Source of the DNA: Rhizobium sp. CFBP 8762
Lineage (GTDB): Bacteria > Pseudomonadota > Alphaproteobacteria > Rhizobiales > Rhizobiaceae
Reading direction: 5' to 3'
Assembly: GCF_014841565.1 (NCBI RefSeq)
Contig: NZ_JACYUD010000002.1
Span: 290,628-354,627 of the forward strand
DNA: 64,000 nucleotides
Below, in pieces: positions 18,305-26,190 of this stretch (position 1 is its first letter; every line of letters begins with the position of its first letter). The notes under the pieces are model-generated. The model searched no databases. It worked only from the letters and a program-made list of their open reading frames with translations, and was not told the DNA's origin. The translations under genes and the position numbers were made by a program.

Positions 18305-18329
18305 CTCCCCGGCGTAAGATGCCGGGGAG
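18305..18329 (-). promoter_or_regulatory. Intercistronic stem-loop after the binding-protein gene
   Basis: Perfect 9-bp GC-rich stem CTCCCCGGC/GCCGGGGAG (18305-18313, 18321-18329) with a 7-nt loop and no T-run, 14 bases after the stop of the peptide-binding protein. It probably protects the upstream mRNA 3' end or weakly attenuates downstream expression. Confidence 0.8.
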
Positions 18330-18342
18330 AAGGATAGGCCGC

Positions 18343-19962
18343 TTACGGTTTGACGAAAATTGCGTCGTAATTGATCACGCGGGTTGGATCGACATAGATG
18401 TTGCCCTCGCCGCCCATACGCAGCGACTTGGCCACCACACGGCGCTCATTGATGACAGGAATCCACGGTGCATCCTTCATGATATCGGTAAAGATGCTGC
18501 CCCAGGCGGCTGTGCGCTCGGCGGCAATCTTAGGATCAGACATGGCATCGGCTGCAATGGCGCGTGCATCCAGTTCCTTGTTGCAATACCAGGACCAGTT
18601 CCAGCCACCGGGCACCGCACCGGCACAGCCCAGAATTGGCCCATAGAAGTTGGAGGCATCCGGAAAGTCGGCAATCCAGGCCATGCCACCGGACCAGATC
18701 ATCGGTGCTTCACCTTCCGTGCCACCGGCGGCAATCACGTTGGACTGTGCCAGTGCCCGCACCTCCGCCTTCACACCCACAGCTGCCAGATCCTGCTGGA
18801 TGGCCTGCGCGATGCGGGGCTGCGGATCGGTGTTGGTGGAGTACAGAACGGTCTCGAAACCATCGGCATAACCGGCCTCGGCCAACAGCGCCTTAGCCTT
18901 TGCCACATCGTAGGCGTAGCCGGTAAAGCCCTTGTCATAGCCCGGCATCAACGGCGGCAGAGGCTGGTTGGCAGCCGTGGCGCGACCATTGAGAATGCGC
19001 GTGATGCGCTCCTTGTTGATAGCCATGTTGAGTGCCTGACGCACCTTCACATCGTCAAACGGCGCAACCTTGGTGTTCAGCGTCACATAGCCGGTATGAA
19101 GTTGCTCCCCATCGACAATGATATTGGCGCCATCGGGCGAGTTCTTGATTTCCAGAAACTTGGCAGGCGGCACACCGTCACCGGCAATGTCAACCTCACC
19201 CTTTTGCAAGCGCAGCAGGGCCACCAGCGGCTCCTGTCCCACTTCCACGGTGAAGCTGTCGACATGCGGCATGTCCTTGACGAAATAGTTCTTGTTACGC
19301 TCAAACACGAGGCGCTGGCCAATGGTCCATTCTTTCAGTACGAACGTGCCGGAGCCGACCGGCTTTTTGCCGAAGTCACCGCCTGCGGCTTCCACGGCCT
19401 CACGCGGCACAACGGATGCGAAGTTGATTGCCAGCACGTGCAGGAAGGTCGCATCCGGGCGCGACAGCTTGAAGATGACCGTACCGTCATCGGGTGTTTC
19501 AATGCCGGAAAGCGTGGTGGCCTTGCCACCCGATACATCCTCAAAACCGGCGATTGCGCCAAAGAAACCCGCACCGGGGCCCTGCGTCTTGGGGTCCACG
19601 GCGCGCTCGATGGAGTATTTGACATCGGAGGCAACAACGTCGCGACCATTGGAGAACTTCACGCCCTTGCGCAGCTTGAACGTGTAGGTCAAGCCATCGC
19701 TGGACACATCAAAGCTTTCTGCCAGCGACGGCACCAGGTCCGGCGTGCCGGGTGTGTAATCCATCAGGCGTGAGTACAGGCTCTTGATCATCGACCAGTT
19801 CACCCAGTCGTAGCCGATAGCCGGGTCCAGAGTGGCAATGTCATCCTTATAGGTGATCACGATATCGCCGCCTTGCGCAGGCGCGCTCTGCGCGAAGGAA
19901 GGCAGCGGCGTCAGCGCCAGCGCGGTGGCAACCGTTGTGTATTTTAACCAGCGTTTCAACAT
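18343..19962 (-). CDS. Peptide/amide ABC transporter substrate-binding protein (family 5)
   Basis: A 539-residue periplasmic receptor of the DppA/OppA family. A signal peptide (about 27 residues, ending PLPSFAQ) precedes the mature domain, with the family signature YTFKLRKGVKFSNGRDV at about residues 92-108. It delivers the ligand to the two permeases encoded just upstream. The position after AmiC-AmiR and before the formamidase suggests that it binds an amide or an amidated peptide. A stem-loop follows the stop codon. Confidence 0.93.
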   Translation of the reverse strand: MLKRWLKYTTVATALALTPLPSFAQSAPAQGGDIVITYKDDIATLDPAIGYDWVNWSMIKSLYSRLMDYTPGTPDLVPSLAESFDVSSDGLTYTFKLRKGVKFSNGRDVVASDVKYSIERAVDPKTQGPGAGFFGAIAGFEDVSGGKATTLSGIETPDDGTVIFKLSRPDATFLHVLAINFASVVPREAVEAAGGDFGKKPVGSGTFVLKEWTIGQRLVFERNKNYFVKDMPHVDSFTVEVGQEPLVALLRLQKGEVDIAGDGVPPAKFLEIKNSPDGANIIVDGEQLHTGYVTLNTKVAPFDDVKVRQALNMAINKERITRILNGRATAANQPLPPLMPGYDKGFTGYAYDVAKAKALLAEAGYADGFETVLYSTNTDPQPRIAQAIQQDLAAVGVKAEVRALAQSNVIAAGGTEGEAPMIWSGGMAWIADFPDASNFYGPILGCAGAVPGGWNWSWYCNKELDARAIAADAMSDPKIAAERTAAWGSIFTDIMKDAPWIPVINERRVVAKSLRMGGEGNIYVDPTRVINYDAIFVKP

Positions 19963-19998
19963 GAAGTTCGTTCCCTTTGTTGTTATTCGAGATCAGTA

Positions 19999-20919
19999 TC
20001 AACGTCCGCGTATGCGCGGATCGATCAGCGGTGCGATGACATCGGCCAGCAGATTGCCAAGCACGATCGCCAGCGCCGACACCAGCGTAACGCCCATGAT
20101 GATGGGGATATCCACTTGCTGAATGGCCTGCCATGCCAGTTGCCCAATGCCCGGCCAGCCATAGACCGCCTCCACCACAACAACACCGCCCATGAACTGG
20201 CCAATGTCGATCCCGATCATGGCAATGATTGGCAGCAGCGCATTGGGCAGCGCATGGCGAAACACGATCCGGGCTGAGGACAGGCCCTTGGCGCGGGCCG
20301 TGCGCACATAATCCTGATTGAGCACATCAATCATGGCGGAGCGCACCATGCGCGCATACCAGCCAGCGCCGAGAATACCGAGCGTGGCCGCTGGCAGCAC
20401 CACATGCGCCGCTGAGCCGAAGCCGCTCATGGGAAACCAGCCAAGCGTAACCGCGAAGACGTAAAGCAGCAGCAGCGCCACCACGAATTGCGGTGCCGAT
20501 ACGCCAACGAAAGAGGCCATCATCACCACGCGGTCCACCATGCCGCCGCGTTTCAGGGCCGCAATCACGCCGAAGATAACGCCGAGCACCACTTCCACGC
20601 AAATACCGGCTGCCATCAGCACCAGCGTTGCGGGCAGACGCGCTGCAATCAGCGCACCAACATCTGTTTTCTGCGCGTAGGAACGGCCTAGATTGCCCTG
20701 AACAATGCCCTGCAAATAGGTCCAGAATTGCGTCAGCAACGGCTGGTCCAGCCCCAACTGGGTGCGGATGTTGGCCACCGTTTGCGCCGTTGCGCTGCGT
20801 CCCGCAATCATGCGGGCGGGGTCGGCCGGCAGTGCGTACAGCAGCAGGAAGGTTATCGCGGCGACCCCCAGCAGGATCAGCGCTGTCTGGCCCAGGCGGC
20901 GAAGAATAAGAAACACCAT
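19999..20919 (-). CDS. Peptide-type ABC transporter permease (DppB-like)
   Basis: A 306-residue inner-membrane protein with six predicted helices: one at residues about 10-30, a long periplasmic loop, then five more. The EAA loop motif is visible around VRTARAKGLSSARIVFRHALPN. It forms a heterodimer with the DppC-like protein encoded 3 bases upstream and is energised by the fused ATPase at the operon's end. Confidence 0.92.
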   Translation of the reverse strand: MVFLILRRLGQTALILLGVAAITFLLLYALPADPARMIAGRSATAQTVANIRTQLGLDQPLLTQFWTYLQGIVQGNLGRSYAQKTDVGALIAARLPATLVLMAAGICVEVVLGVIFGVIAALKRGGMVDRVVMMASFVGVSAPQFVVALLLLYVFAVTLGWFPMSGFGSAAHVVLPAATLGILGAGWYARMVRSAMIDVLNQDYVRTARAKGLSSARIVFRHALPNALLPIIAMIGIDIGQFMGGVVVVEAVYGWPGIGQLAWQAIQQVDIPIIMGVTLVSALAIVLGNLLADVIAPLIDPRIRGR

Positions 20920-20922
20920 GGT

Positions 20923-21771
20923 TCAGCCCCGTCCGCGCTGGGTAGGGTCAAGAATATCGCGCAGCGCATCCCCCACCAGATTGAAGGACAGAGCCGTCAG
21001 CAGAATGACAGCGCCGGGGAAGAACACCAGCCACGGCGCCGCCTGAAAATAGCTTTGGCTCTCGAAAATGATGTTGCCCCAGCTTGGTTGCGGTGGCTGC
21101 ACGCCAATGCCGAGGAAGGACAGCGTCGCTTCCAGAAGCACCGTCGTGGCAATGCCCAGCGTGCCCCACACAATGGCCGTGGGCATGAGATGCGGTAGAA
21201 TATGCTTGAACAGAATGCGCAAATGCCCCGCGCCGAGCGAACGCTCCGCCACGATAAAGTCGCGCTCCACCAGCCCGCGCGTTTCCGTATAGACAATGCG
21301 CGCCACCTGCACCCAGTTGACGAGCGCAATCACCATGGCAACGATCCACAGGCTTGGTCGCAGCAGCGCCGCCAGCACAATGGCAAGCAACAGCGCCGGA
21401 AACGCCATCATCAGATCGGTAAATCGCATCAGCAGATTGCCGACCAACCCGCGCAGATAGCCGGAGAGAATGCCCACCAGCAGGCCAATGGTAACCGCCA
21501 CGCCATTGGCCACCAGCCCGATGACGAGCGAGGTACGCGCGCCGTACAGCAGGCGCGAAAACAGGTCACGGCCCAGCGTATCGGTGCCCAGCAGAAACTG
21601 GCTGTTGGGAGCCAGCGGCGCGCCTTCCAGCGTCAGCCCGTCAAACATCTGTTCGTCGGGGCTATAGGGTGCCACCAGCGGTGCGGCGATCGCGAGGCCA
21701 ACGACAATCACCACAATCAACAGGCCAAATAGCGCCGAAGGCTGGCGCAACATGGAGGACAAAACGCGCAT
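20923..21771 (-). CDS. Peptide-type ABC transporter permease (DppC-like)
   Basis: A 282-residue inner-membrane permease with an N-terminal helix followed by five helices and an EAA-type loop (FIVAERSLGAGHLRILFKHI). The QLLLGTDTLGRDLFSRL-like segment near residue 60 is diagnostic for DppC-type subunits (here FLLGTDTLGRDLFSRLLYG). The start ATG 21771 shares one base with the stop of the amiR-like gene (TAATG), so translation is coupled to the regulator genes. Confidence 0.92.
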   Translation of the reverse strand: MRVLSSMLRQPSALFGLLIVVIVVGLAIAAPLVAPYSPDEQMFDGLTLEGAPLAPNSQFLLGTDTLGRDLFSRLLYGARTSLVIGLVANGVAVTIGLLVGILSGYLRGLVGNLLMRFTDLMMAFPALLLAIVLAALLRPSLWIVAMVIALVNWVQVARIVYTETRGLVERDFIVAERSLGAGHLRILFKHILPHLMPTAIVWGTLGIATTVLLEATLSFLGIGVQPPQPSWGNIIFESQSYFQAAPWLVFFPGAVILLTALSFNLVGDALRDILDPTQRGRG

Positions 21772-22349
21772 TACTTCACCTCCGGCAGGGACGGACCGCC
21801 CAGAAACGAAGCCGCTATCTGTTCCATGGGAACCCTCTTCTGCATGGCGCTGTTGCGCAGGAGACGGTACGCGGCATCCTCATCCATCTGATGGCTGCCC
21901 ATGATTTTCTGTATGGCGGCATGAACCAGCGGGCGCAGCCGAATACGCTCTTCCAGCCGCGCATGTCGCTCGGCCATATCCCGGCGTTCCTCAAACACGC
22001 TGACAGCCATGACCAGCGCCGGATAGACCGCAGACGCACTCATCGGTTTGGCGATGATAGCCCCCGCCCCCTGCTCCAGCGCCCATGCGATGCGGCCCGG
22101 CGCTTCCGAGCCGAGCAGCGCCACCAGCGGACGCGGCGCGGCCACGCCCTGCCAGGGCAGAAGATCGTTCCAGCCCTGATCAGCATCCACAAGAATGATG
22201 TCGGGCAGTTCCGTCGGCTCCAGCGGCTGCCAGCGCGTTTCCACATGCAGGCCTAGCAGGCGCAGTTGGCGCGTCAGCCGCTCCGTTGTGGCATCTTCGC
22301 GGTGCAGAACGGTGGCCCGCCATCCGTTGAAATTCGGTGTTTGCCTCAT
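21771..22349 (-). CDS. amiR: AmiR-like ANTAR-domain antitermination regulator
   Basis: A 192-residue protein, close to Pseudomonas AmiR (196). Residues about 10-125 form a pseudo-receiver (IILVDADQGW, LVALLGSEAPGRI, GAGAIIAKPMS), and about 130-186 the helical ANTAR RNA-binding domain (LVHAAIQKIMGSHQMDEDAA, then RVPMEQIAASFL). By family knowledge, AmiC holds AmiR silent until amide binds, then AmiR binds leader RNA and blocks termination. It overlaps the amiC-like gene by 4 bases (ATGA) and the permease by one. The terminator it would act on is visible at 23493-23546. Confidence 0.9.
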   Translation of the reverse strand: MRQTPNFNGWRATVLHREDATTERLTRQLRLLGLHVETRWQPLEPTELPDIILVDADQGWNDLLPWQGVAAPRPLVALLGSEAPGRIAWALEQGAGAIIAKPMSASAVYPALVMAVSVFEERRDMAERHARLEERIRLRPLVHAAIQKIMGSHQMDEDAAYRLLRNSAMQKRVPMEQIAASFLGGPSLPEVK

Positions 22350-23482
22350 GAGACCACCCGCAGTTTTGGCGGTTGGCGGGTGCGCTGGCCGGTCAGATAC
22401 GGGTCTGCCGCCACGGCGGGTTGGGACTGGATGATATCGAACCCATGCCCATGCCGTATACGACCTAAATGGAAAGGCAGTGCTGCGTGATTGGTTTCGC
22501 GGTCGATGACGATTGGCCCCAGAACGGTGTTGTGGGCGCGTTGCGCCAGCATCTGTCGCACGCGGAAGGGCTCGTCGCTGCCCGCTTCGCCAATCGCCTC
22601 AACACACAGCTTGACTGCTGCATAGGCGCTCGCAAACAGGCTGGACACCAGACGCGGCGCACCATAATGCCGTGCCACCCGCGCCTTGAAACTGAGGTTT
22701 TCACCGGAACCAAGACTGTCGAAATAGGCCGCTGCCGTCAGTTGTCCTTCTCCGGCGCAGGGTGCCAGTTCGTCCAGCTCGCACTCGGTCAGATCGCAGC
22801 TCACCACCGGACAGTTTTCGGGCAGAAAAGCCGGATCCCGCTTTCCAAGCGCATCAATCGCGCGCAGAAAGGCGTAGCTGGATGGGCCAATGAGGTTGTT
22901 GAGAATAAAGCTCGGTCGCCGCATTTCGATATCAAGAACGAGCCGCTCCACCGCCGTCTCTTCCAGCGGCAGGTACCGTTCTCCCAGCACCTCGCCGCCC
23001 GCCTGGAGGATCAGCTCGCGGGCCAGCCGGTTCATTTCCCAGCCCCACACATAGTTGGCACCCACCAGATAGGGCCGGTTGCCAAACCGCGGCAGCAGAT
23101 AATCAAACAGCGGCAGCAGGTGCTGCCTGGGCGTGGCCCCGATATAGATGACATTCTCGTTGGCTTCGAACCCTTCGAACGGGCACATATACCACAGCAA
23201 GCCGTCGTGCTTTTCAACGAGGGGAATAACCTCTTTGCGGGCGAGCGAGGTGATGGTGCCGACGATATGGCGGCATCCCGCCTCGCGCAGCAGGTAGCGC
23301 GCGCCCTCCAGATACCGGTTGATATCGGCCTCAGGATCGACGAACACCGGTTCGACCGCTACGCCCTGGGCGCTGCGCAGTTCCTCGATTGCAAATTCAG
23401 CACCATCCCGCCCTTCCCGCCCCATTGGCCCATAGGGGCCGGTGGTGGAGTAAAGCACGCCGATTTTGATTGCCTTGTCCAT
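22346..23482 (-). CDS. amiC: AmiC-like amide-sensing binding protein
   Basis: A 378-residue periplasmic-binding-fold protein without a signal peptide, hence cytoplasmic like AmiC (385 residues in Pseudomonas aeruginosa). It begins IKIGVLYSTTGPYGPMGREG, the branched-chain-amino-acid/amide receptor entry, and has GPSSYAFLRAID and VSCDLTECELDELA blocks in the second lobe typical of AmiC/UrtA-like proteins. Start ATG 23482 is chosen over an upstream frame that would run through the terminator T-run. It is the first gene of the operon, starting 11 bases after the leader terminator, and is coupled to amiR by ATGA. It should sense the inducer and sequester AmiR. Confidence 0.9.
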   Translation of the reverse strand: MDKAIKIGVLYSTTGPYGPMGREGRDGAEFAIEELRSAQGVAVEPVFVDPEADINRYLEGARYLLREAGCRHIVGTITSLARKEVIPLVEKHDGLLWYMCPFEGFEANENVIYIGATPRQHLLPLFDYLLPRFGNRPYLVGANYVWGWEMNRLARELILQAGGEVLGERYLPLEETAVERLVLDIEMRRPSFILNNLIGPSSYAFLRAIDALGKRDPAFLPENCPVVSCDLTECELDELAPCAGEGQLTAAAYFDSLGSGENLSFKARVARHYGAPRLVSSLFASAYAAVKLCVEAIGEAGSDEPFRVRQMLAQRAHNTVLGPIVIDRETNHAALPFHLGRIRHGHGFDIIQSQPAVAADPYLTGQRTRQPPKLRVVS

Positions 23483-23492
23483 GCGAACCGCC

Positions 23493-23546
23493 AAAAACAA
23501 AAAACCTCATGACGCTTGCTCCCGCTACTGGCGGGGCGTCATGAGG
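23493..23546 (-). terminator. Leader terminator upstream of amiC (antitermination target)
   Basis: On the minus strand CCTCATGACG (23546-23537) pairs perfectly with CGTCATGAGG (23514-23505); inside is a second stem CCCGC/GCGGG (23535-23531 and 23525-23521 read on the transcript). A T-rich tract follows (23504-23493). It lies between the promoter and the amiC start codon, 11 bases before the ATG, so it must be read through for the operon to be expressed. Confidence 0.93.
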
Positions 23547-23615
23547 CGAAACTGCCTGTCGACATCAAAGTCATGTGAAGAGTCTTTAGATTGGTTTGCC
23601 CAATCAACAGGCACG

Positions 23616-23644
23616 ATTAAATTACAGGCATACCCATCTGTCAA
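23616..23644 (-). promoter_or_regulatory. Sigma-70-type promoter of the amiC operon
   Basis: Minus-strand TTGACA (23644-23639), a 17-base spacer and TTTAAT (23621-23616, 5 of 6 to TATAAT) place the transcript start near 23609. The leader RNA of about 127 bases then contains two small hairpins (GATTGG/CCAATC at 23605-23589 and ACAT/ATGT at 23576-23562) and the terminator. Confidence 0.75.
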
Positions 23645-23673
23645 GCGCCATAGCGTGTGCGGTGCAAAATAGT

Positions 23674-24384
23674 TTAAGAATCCGCAAATGGCTTGGGGAT
23701 CGGCGGTGCATAAGAGCCACGTTTGGCCGTAGTCAACCGTTGAGTCAAAAGCGCTTCTGCCTGCTTCACCGCCGCCGAAACGCCATCGACCACCGGTATG
23801 CCGTAATCGGACTGCAGTTGAAGCGCGAGGTCTGCCATACCCGCGCAGCCAAGCACGATGGCTTCCGCACCATCCTGCATCAGCGCCTGCTCAATCTGGC
23901 GATGCAGCTTGTCCAACGCGCCGGAATGGTCGTCCTCCAGATCCAGCACAGGAATATCGGCAGCGCGAACCTTGACGCGGTGCGCCATGCCGTAATGGTG
24001 CACCAGATCTTCAATCAGCACTCGCGAGCGCCCCAACGTGGTAACAACGGTAAAGCGAGGTGCCAGAAACCCCGCCGTGACCAGCGCGCACTCACACAGG
24101 CCCAGCACCGGAATGTTCGCCATGGTGCGGGCCGCATCCAGTCCGGTGTCGTCAAAACAGGCGATGATGGCCGCTTGTGCGCCTGCCGCCTCCCCAATTC
24201 GGATTTCTTCCAGCAGACCCGGCACCGCCATGGCGCCGTCATAATAACCCTCAATGGAGGCGGGACCGGTTTTGGAAGTTGCGGCGATAATGTCCGTGCC
24301 ATGCGCCGCCACAAGCCGCGCCGCGTCTACGGCCTTCTGCGTCATGGTGGCGGTGCTGTTGGGGTTGACGACCAGAAGACGCAT
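23674..24384 (-). CDS. Hydantoin/Asp-Glu racemase family protein
   Basis: A 236-residue cytoplasmic racemase of the HyuE/allantoin racemase branch. The N-terminus LLVVNPNSTATMT is diagnostic, and the two catalytic Cys are in ACFDDTG (about residue 74) and VLGCAGMADL (about 183). It is the last gene of the polyamine-type ABC operon, sharing one base with the upstream permease stop (TAATG). The linkage suggests that the importer brings in a hydantoin, ureide or amino-acid derivative needing racemisation (inference). The residue after the second Cys is Ala instead of the Asp/Pro often seen in other branches. Confidence 0.9.
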   Translation of the reverse strand: MRLLVVNPNSTATMTQKAVDAARLVAAHGTDIIAATSKTGPASIEGYYDGAMAVPGLLEEIRIGEAAGAQAAIIACFDDTGLDAARTMANIPVLGLCECALVTAGFLAPRFTVVTTLGRSRVLIEDLVHHYGMAHRVKVRAADIPVLDLEDDHSGALDKLHRQIEQALMQDGAEAIVLGCAGMADLALQLQSDYGIPVVDGVSAAVKQAEALLTQRLTTAKRGSYAPPIPKPFADS

Positions 24385-25205
24385 TACACCCCCTTGGCTT
24401 GTTTGCGCCGCAGGCTGATGATCAGCCCCAGCGCCGCCAGAATGATGGTAAAGGAAAACACCGTGGTGACGGTCCCAAGCGCATAGAGAACCGGCGTGGT
24501 TACATTCGTGGTCATTCCGTAGATCTCCAGTGGCAGTGTGTTGTAGGTGCCTGATGTCATCAGCGTGCGGGCAAATTCATCATAGGACAGCGAAAATCCG
24601 AACAGGCCGACACCGATCAGGCTCGGGGCAATCATCGGCAGCACGACATGGCGGAACGTTTGCCATGCGGACGCACCGAGATCGCGCGCCGCTTCCTCAT
24701 AAGCCGGGGAAAACCGGTTGAACACGGCAAACATGATCAGCACGCCAAATGGCAGGGTCCAGGTTAGATGCGCACCGAATGCGGAGGAATACCAAGCGGG
24801 TTTCAGCCCGCTTTGTTGAAACACCACGCCGATGCCGAGACTGATGATAATCGACGGCACCACGAGGCTTGCCACTGCCAGATAGAACAGCGCCGTGCCA
24901 CCGCGAAACCGCTGGCGAAAGGCCAGGCCTGCCAGCAGCGACACCAGCACTGTGACCGCCATGACCATCAGTCCCAGAACAAAGGAGCGCTTGAACGAGG
25001 CACCGAAGTCACCCACGGCCTGTTGCTGAAACAGGTTGTGGAACCAGTGCAGCGACACGCCATTCAGCGGAAAGGTCAATCCGCCCTCCGGCCCCTGAAA
25101 CGACAAAATGAGAATGGCCGACAGGGGTCCGTAGAGAAACAGCACGAACAGAAGGAAGAAGCCTGCCAGCACGTAAAATTCAAAGGTGCGCTTTTCGTGG
25201 TTCAT
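24384..25205 (-). CDS. ABC transporter permease (PotC-like)
   Basis: A 273-residue inner-membrane permease with six predicted helices and an EAA loop (YEEAARDLGASAWQTFRHVVLP). Start ATG 25205 is one base after the stop of the PotB-like gene; upstream in-frame starts would overlap it. Partner of the PotB-like permease in a polyamine/opine-type importer. Confidence 0.93.
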   Translation of the reverse strand: MNHEKRTFEFYVLAGFFLLFVLFLYGPLSAILILSFQGPEGGLTFPLNGVSLHWFHNLFQQQAVGDFGASFKRSFVLGLMVMAVTVLVSLLAGLAFRQRFRGGTALFYLAVASLVVPSIIISLGIGVVFQQSGLKPAWYSSAFGAHLTWTLPFGVLIMFAVFNRFSPAYEEAARDLGASAWQTFRHVVLPMIAPSLIGVGLFGFSLSYDEFARTLMTSGTYNTLPLEIYGMTTNVTTPVLYALGTVTTVFSFTIILAALGLIISLRRKQAKGV

Positions 25206-25206
25206 C

Positions 25207-26130
25207 CTACAGTTCCTTGCGAATATCGACGACACGCAGGATGGCGGCCACCATCATGAGAACGATGATCAGCAGCACCACGGCATTGGCAGCGGCAGCG
25301 GGATATTGCAGCAGCGACATCTGGTTCTTCATCATCAGCGCCACCGACGCGCTCTGCCCGCCGGACATGACCTGCACGGTGGAAAAGTCCGCCATGACCA
25401 GCGTGACAACGAAAATGGTGCCGATGGCGATGCCGGGCTTGGCGAGTGGGATGATGACGTTCCAAAGGATCTGCCAGCCGGTCGCACCGGCATCGCGCGC
25501 TGCCTCCACCAGCGAGCGATCAATGCGCATCAGCGTATTGAAAATGGGTGTGACCATAAACAGCGTGTAGAGATGCACCATGGCCAGCACCACGGCAAAG
25601 TCCGAATAGAGCAGCCATTCCACGGGGTCACGCACCAAGCCCATATTCATGAGTGTGGTGTTGATCAGGCCATTGCGACCCAGCACTGGTATCCACGAAA
25701 TCATGCGAATAATATTGGAGGTCAGAAACGGCACCGTGCAGACCAGAAACAGCAGCATCTGCATGGTGGCGGTACGCACATGAAACGCCAGAAAATACGC
25801 AACCCAGAAGCCGATCAGCAGCGTGAGCGCCCAGACAATAGCGGTGAATTTGAACGTGTTGAGATAGATTTTCCACGTCACCCATGACCCCAGCGTCTCA
25901 GTGTAGTTCATGGTCAGAAAATCAGGATAGATACCGGCGAAATCATAATCCCAGAAGCTGACGACGACGATGGCGAGAATGGGCAGCAGAAAGAAGAAGC
26001 CAAGGATCAAGGCAAGCGGCGCGGCCTGAAGATAGGCGGCGAGTTTCTGCAGCCCTCTCTTTGGCAAACGTCTGGTAATGCCGAGCGGTTTGTCCGTCAT
26101 CGGTACATCTGCAATCTGTCCTGCGCTCAT
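25207..26130 (-). CDS. ABC transporter permease (PotB-like)
   Basis: A 307-residue inner-membrane permease with six helices, the first at about residues 35-57. The EAA loop is at LVEAARDAGATGWQILWNVIIP. The first residues are polar and the start at 26130 could instead be the internal Met at residue 11. It lies 60 bases after the binding-protein gene, behind a stem-loop. Confidence 0.92.
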   Translation of the reverse strand: MSAGQIADVPMTDKPLGITRRLPKRGLQKLAAYLQAAPLALILGFFFLLPILAIVVVSFWDYDFAGIYPDFLTMNYTETLGSWVTWKIYLNTFKFTAIVWALTLLIGFWVAYFLAFHVRTATMQMLLFLVCTVPFLTSNIIRMISWIPVLGRNGLINTTLMNMGLVRDPVEWLLYSDFAVVLAMVHLYTLFMVTPIFNTLMRIDRSLVEAARDAGATGWQILWNVIIPLAKPGIAIGTIFVVTLVMADFSTVQVMSGGQSASVALMMKNQMSLLQYPAAAANAVVLLIIVLMMVAAILRVVDIRKEL

Positions 26131-26156
26131 TCCGCGTCCTCATGATAAAGGGCAAT

Positions 26157-26182
26157 GCCTCCTCGCTCGATTGCGAGGAGGC
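26157..26182 (-). promoter_or_regulatory. Intercistronic stem-loop after the PotD-like gene
   Basis: Perfect 10-bp stem GCCTCCTCGC/GCGAGGAGGC (26157-26166, 26173-26182) with a 6-nt loop and no T-run, 8 bases after the binding-protein stop codon and before the permease genes. Confidence 0.82.
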
Positions 26183-26190
26183 TTGATACG

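Noticed and set aside
18256-19773. 505-codon plus-strand frame opposite the peptide-binding-protein gene
   Set aside because: Shadow of the real gene; His/Arg/Gly-rich translation without recognisable motifs.
23562-23605. Canonical two-hexaloop ANTAR RNA target in the amiC leader
   Set aside because: The two small hairpins there have 5- and 7-base loops without the expected A1/G4 pattern, so the canonical motif is not claimed.
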